DNA from: Propionibacteriaceae bacterium UBA4569
GTDB lineage: Bacteria > Actinomycetota > Actinomycetes > Propionibacteriales > Propionibacteriaceae
Direction: 5' to 3'
Length of the DNA stretch: 5,689 bases
Assembly: GCA_002387005.1 (NCBI GenBank)
Contig: DGKN01000064.1
Span: forward strand, 877 to 6,565
Shown in pieces: positions 5,170 to 5,689 of the stretch. The translations under genes and the position numbers were made by a program. How positions within the stretch are numbered: the first letter of the stretch is position 1; every line of letters begins with the position of its first letter. Below the pieces are notes generated by a model. It saw only the letters and a program-made list of their open reading frames with translations. It had not been told where the DNA came from and made no database searches.

Positions 5170-5689
5170 GTGACCACACCACGCACCCGCACCGCTGTCG
5201 ACGAACTCGCGGACGCCCACTTCGACAGGTCCCTGCAGATGAGCCCGATGTTCCTCACCGCGATGGGCAGCACCGAGCGTCAGGACGAGTACGACGACCT
5301 GTCCCCCGCCGGCATCGAGGCGCAGGTGCAGCTGAGCCGCGAGACCCTCGCAGCGCTCGATTCCCTGCAGCCCGCCGACGAGGTCGACAAGGTGACGATC
5401 GCCGCGATGCGCGAGCGACTGGGGCTCGAGGTGGAGTCGCACGAGGCCGGGCTCAGCCTGCTGAACCTGAACGGCATTGCCTCCTTCTGGCACGCGATCC
5501 GCGAGGTCTACGACGCCATGCCGACCGACACCGACGAACAGTGGCTGACGATCGCGCGCCGGCTCAACGTCGTCCCGACCGCCGTGGAGCAGGCCTTCGA
5601 ATCGACGTCCGCCGCGATCGAGCGGGGTTTACTGCCGGCCAGACGCCAGGTGAACCTGCTGGCCGAGCAACTGGGCCAGTGGTCGGCCG
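5170..5689 (+). CDS. DUF885 family protein, N-terminal part (runs off window)
   Basis: An open frame starts at GTG 5170 and runs without a stop to the window edge, giving 173 complete codons. The translation has the look of actinobacterial DUF885 proteins: an N-terminal AVDELADAHFDRSLQMSP helix, then DDLSPAG (42-48), a Leu/Ala-rich helix, and the block TIAAMRERLGLEVESHEAG (76-94). LNGIASFW (100-107), REVYDAMPTDT (111-121) and ARRQV (157-161) follow. The family members I know of are about 550 residues and are thought to be zinc-metallopeptidase-like, with the metal motif in the part outside this window, so catalysis cannot be judged here. No signal peptide is seen, so it is probably cytoplasmic. 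The start is chosen because family-like sequence begins at residue 9 and the promoter geometry fits; an in-frame GTG at 5152 would place the start inside or upstream of the -10 box. Leu154 uses the rare TTA codon. It diverges from the S8 protease across 224 bp. Confidence 0.85.
   Translation, partial: MTTPRTRTAVDELADAHFDRSLQMSPMFLTAMGSTERQDEYDDLSPAGIEAQVQLSRETLAALDSLQPADEVDKVTIAAMRERLGLEVESHEAGLSLLNLNGIASFWHAIREVYDAMPTDTDEQWLTIARRLNVVPTAVEQAFESTSAAIERGLLPARRQVNLLAEQLGQWSA

Noticed and set aside
4942..5493. A 183-codon - strand frame overlapping the divergent promoter and the DUF885 gene
   Set aside because: It runs antisense through a conserved DUF885 coding region and through both promoters; its translation looks like composition-driven noise.

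Overview
The window is GC-rich, about two-thirds G+C by eye, with strong third-position G/C bias. Its TANNNT-type -10 boxes, one apparently leaderless gene, and its protein families (a TetR regulator with a 'RRTFFNYFPTKE' helix, a Vpr/lactocepin-like S8 protease, a DUF885 protein) all suggest an actinobacterium (Actinomycetota). The family Propionibacteriaceae is possible, but the sequence alone does not fix it. I see no mobile element, RNA gene, CRISPR array or phage gene.

Layout from left to right. (1) Bases 2-463, + strand: the C-terminal three quarters of a TetR-family repressor, cut by the window edge. (2) Bases 464-678: a convergent intergenic gap with weak inverted repeats and a 12-bp direct repeat. 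(3) Bases 679-2019, - strand: a flavin monoamine oxidase with all landmark residues, including the cysteine that carries FAD covalently in MAO A/B. (4) Bases 2020-2239: a gap holding the terminator of the next gene and the probable control region of the oxidase. (5) Bases 2240-4945, - strand: a 901-residue secreted subtilisin-family (S8) protease with signal peptide, I9-type propeptide, PA insert and C-terminal beta domains. (6) Bases 4946-5169: a divergent promoter region with a structured GC-rich leader for the protease. (7) Bases 5170-5689, + strand: the N-terminal 173 codons of a DUF885 protein that runs off the right edge. It starts at a GTG that coincides with the predicted transcription start.

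The genes do not form one operon. The protease and oxidase share a strand but are separated by 220 bp with a good hairpin terminator. TetR and the oxidase are convergent, and the protease and DUF885 gene are divergent. A loose shared theme of extracellular protein breakdown and amine oxidation is only inference. No previously undescribed system is evident. The most informative regions are the divergent promoter block (5037-5172), the hairpin-rich protease leader, and the Cys-His pair in the oxidase active site.
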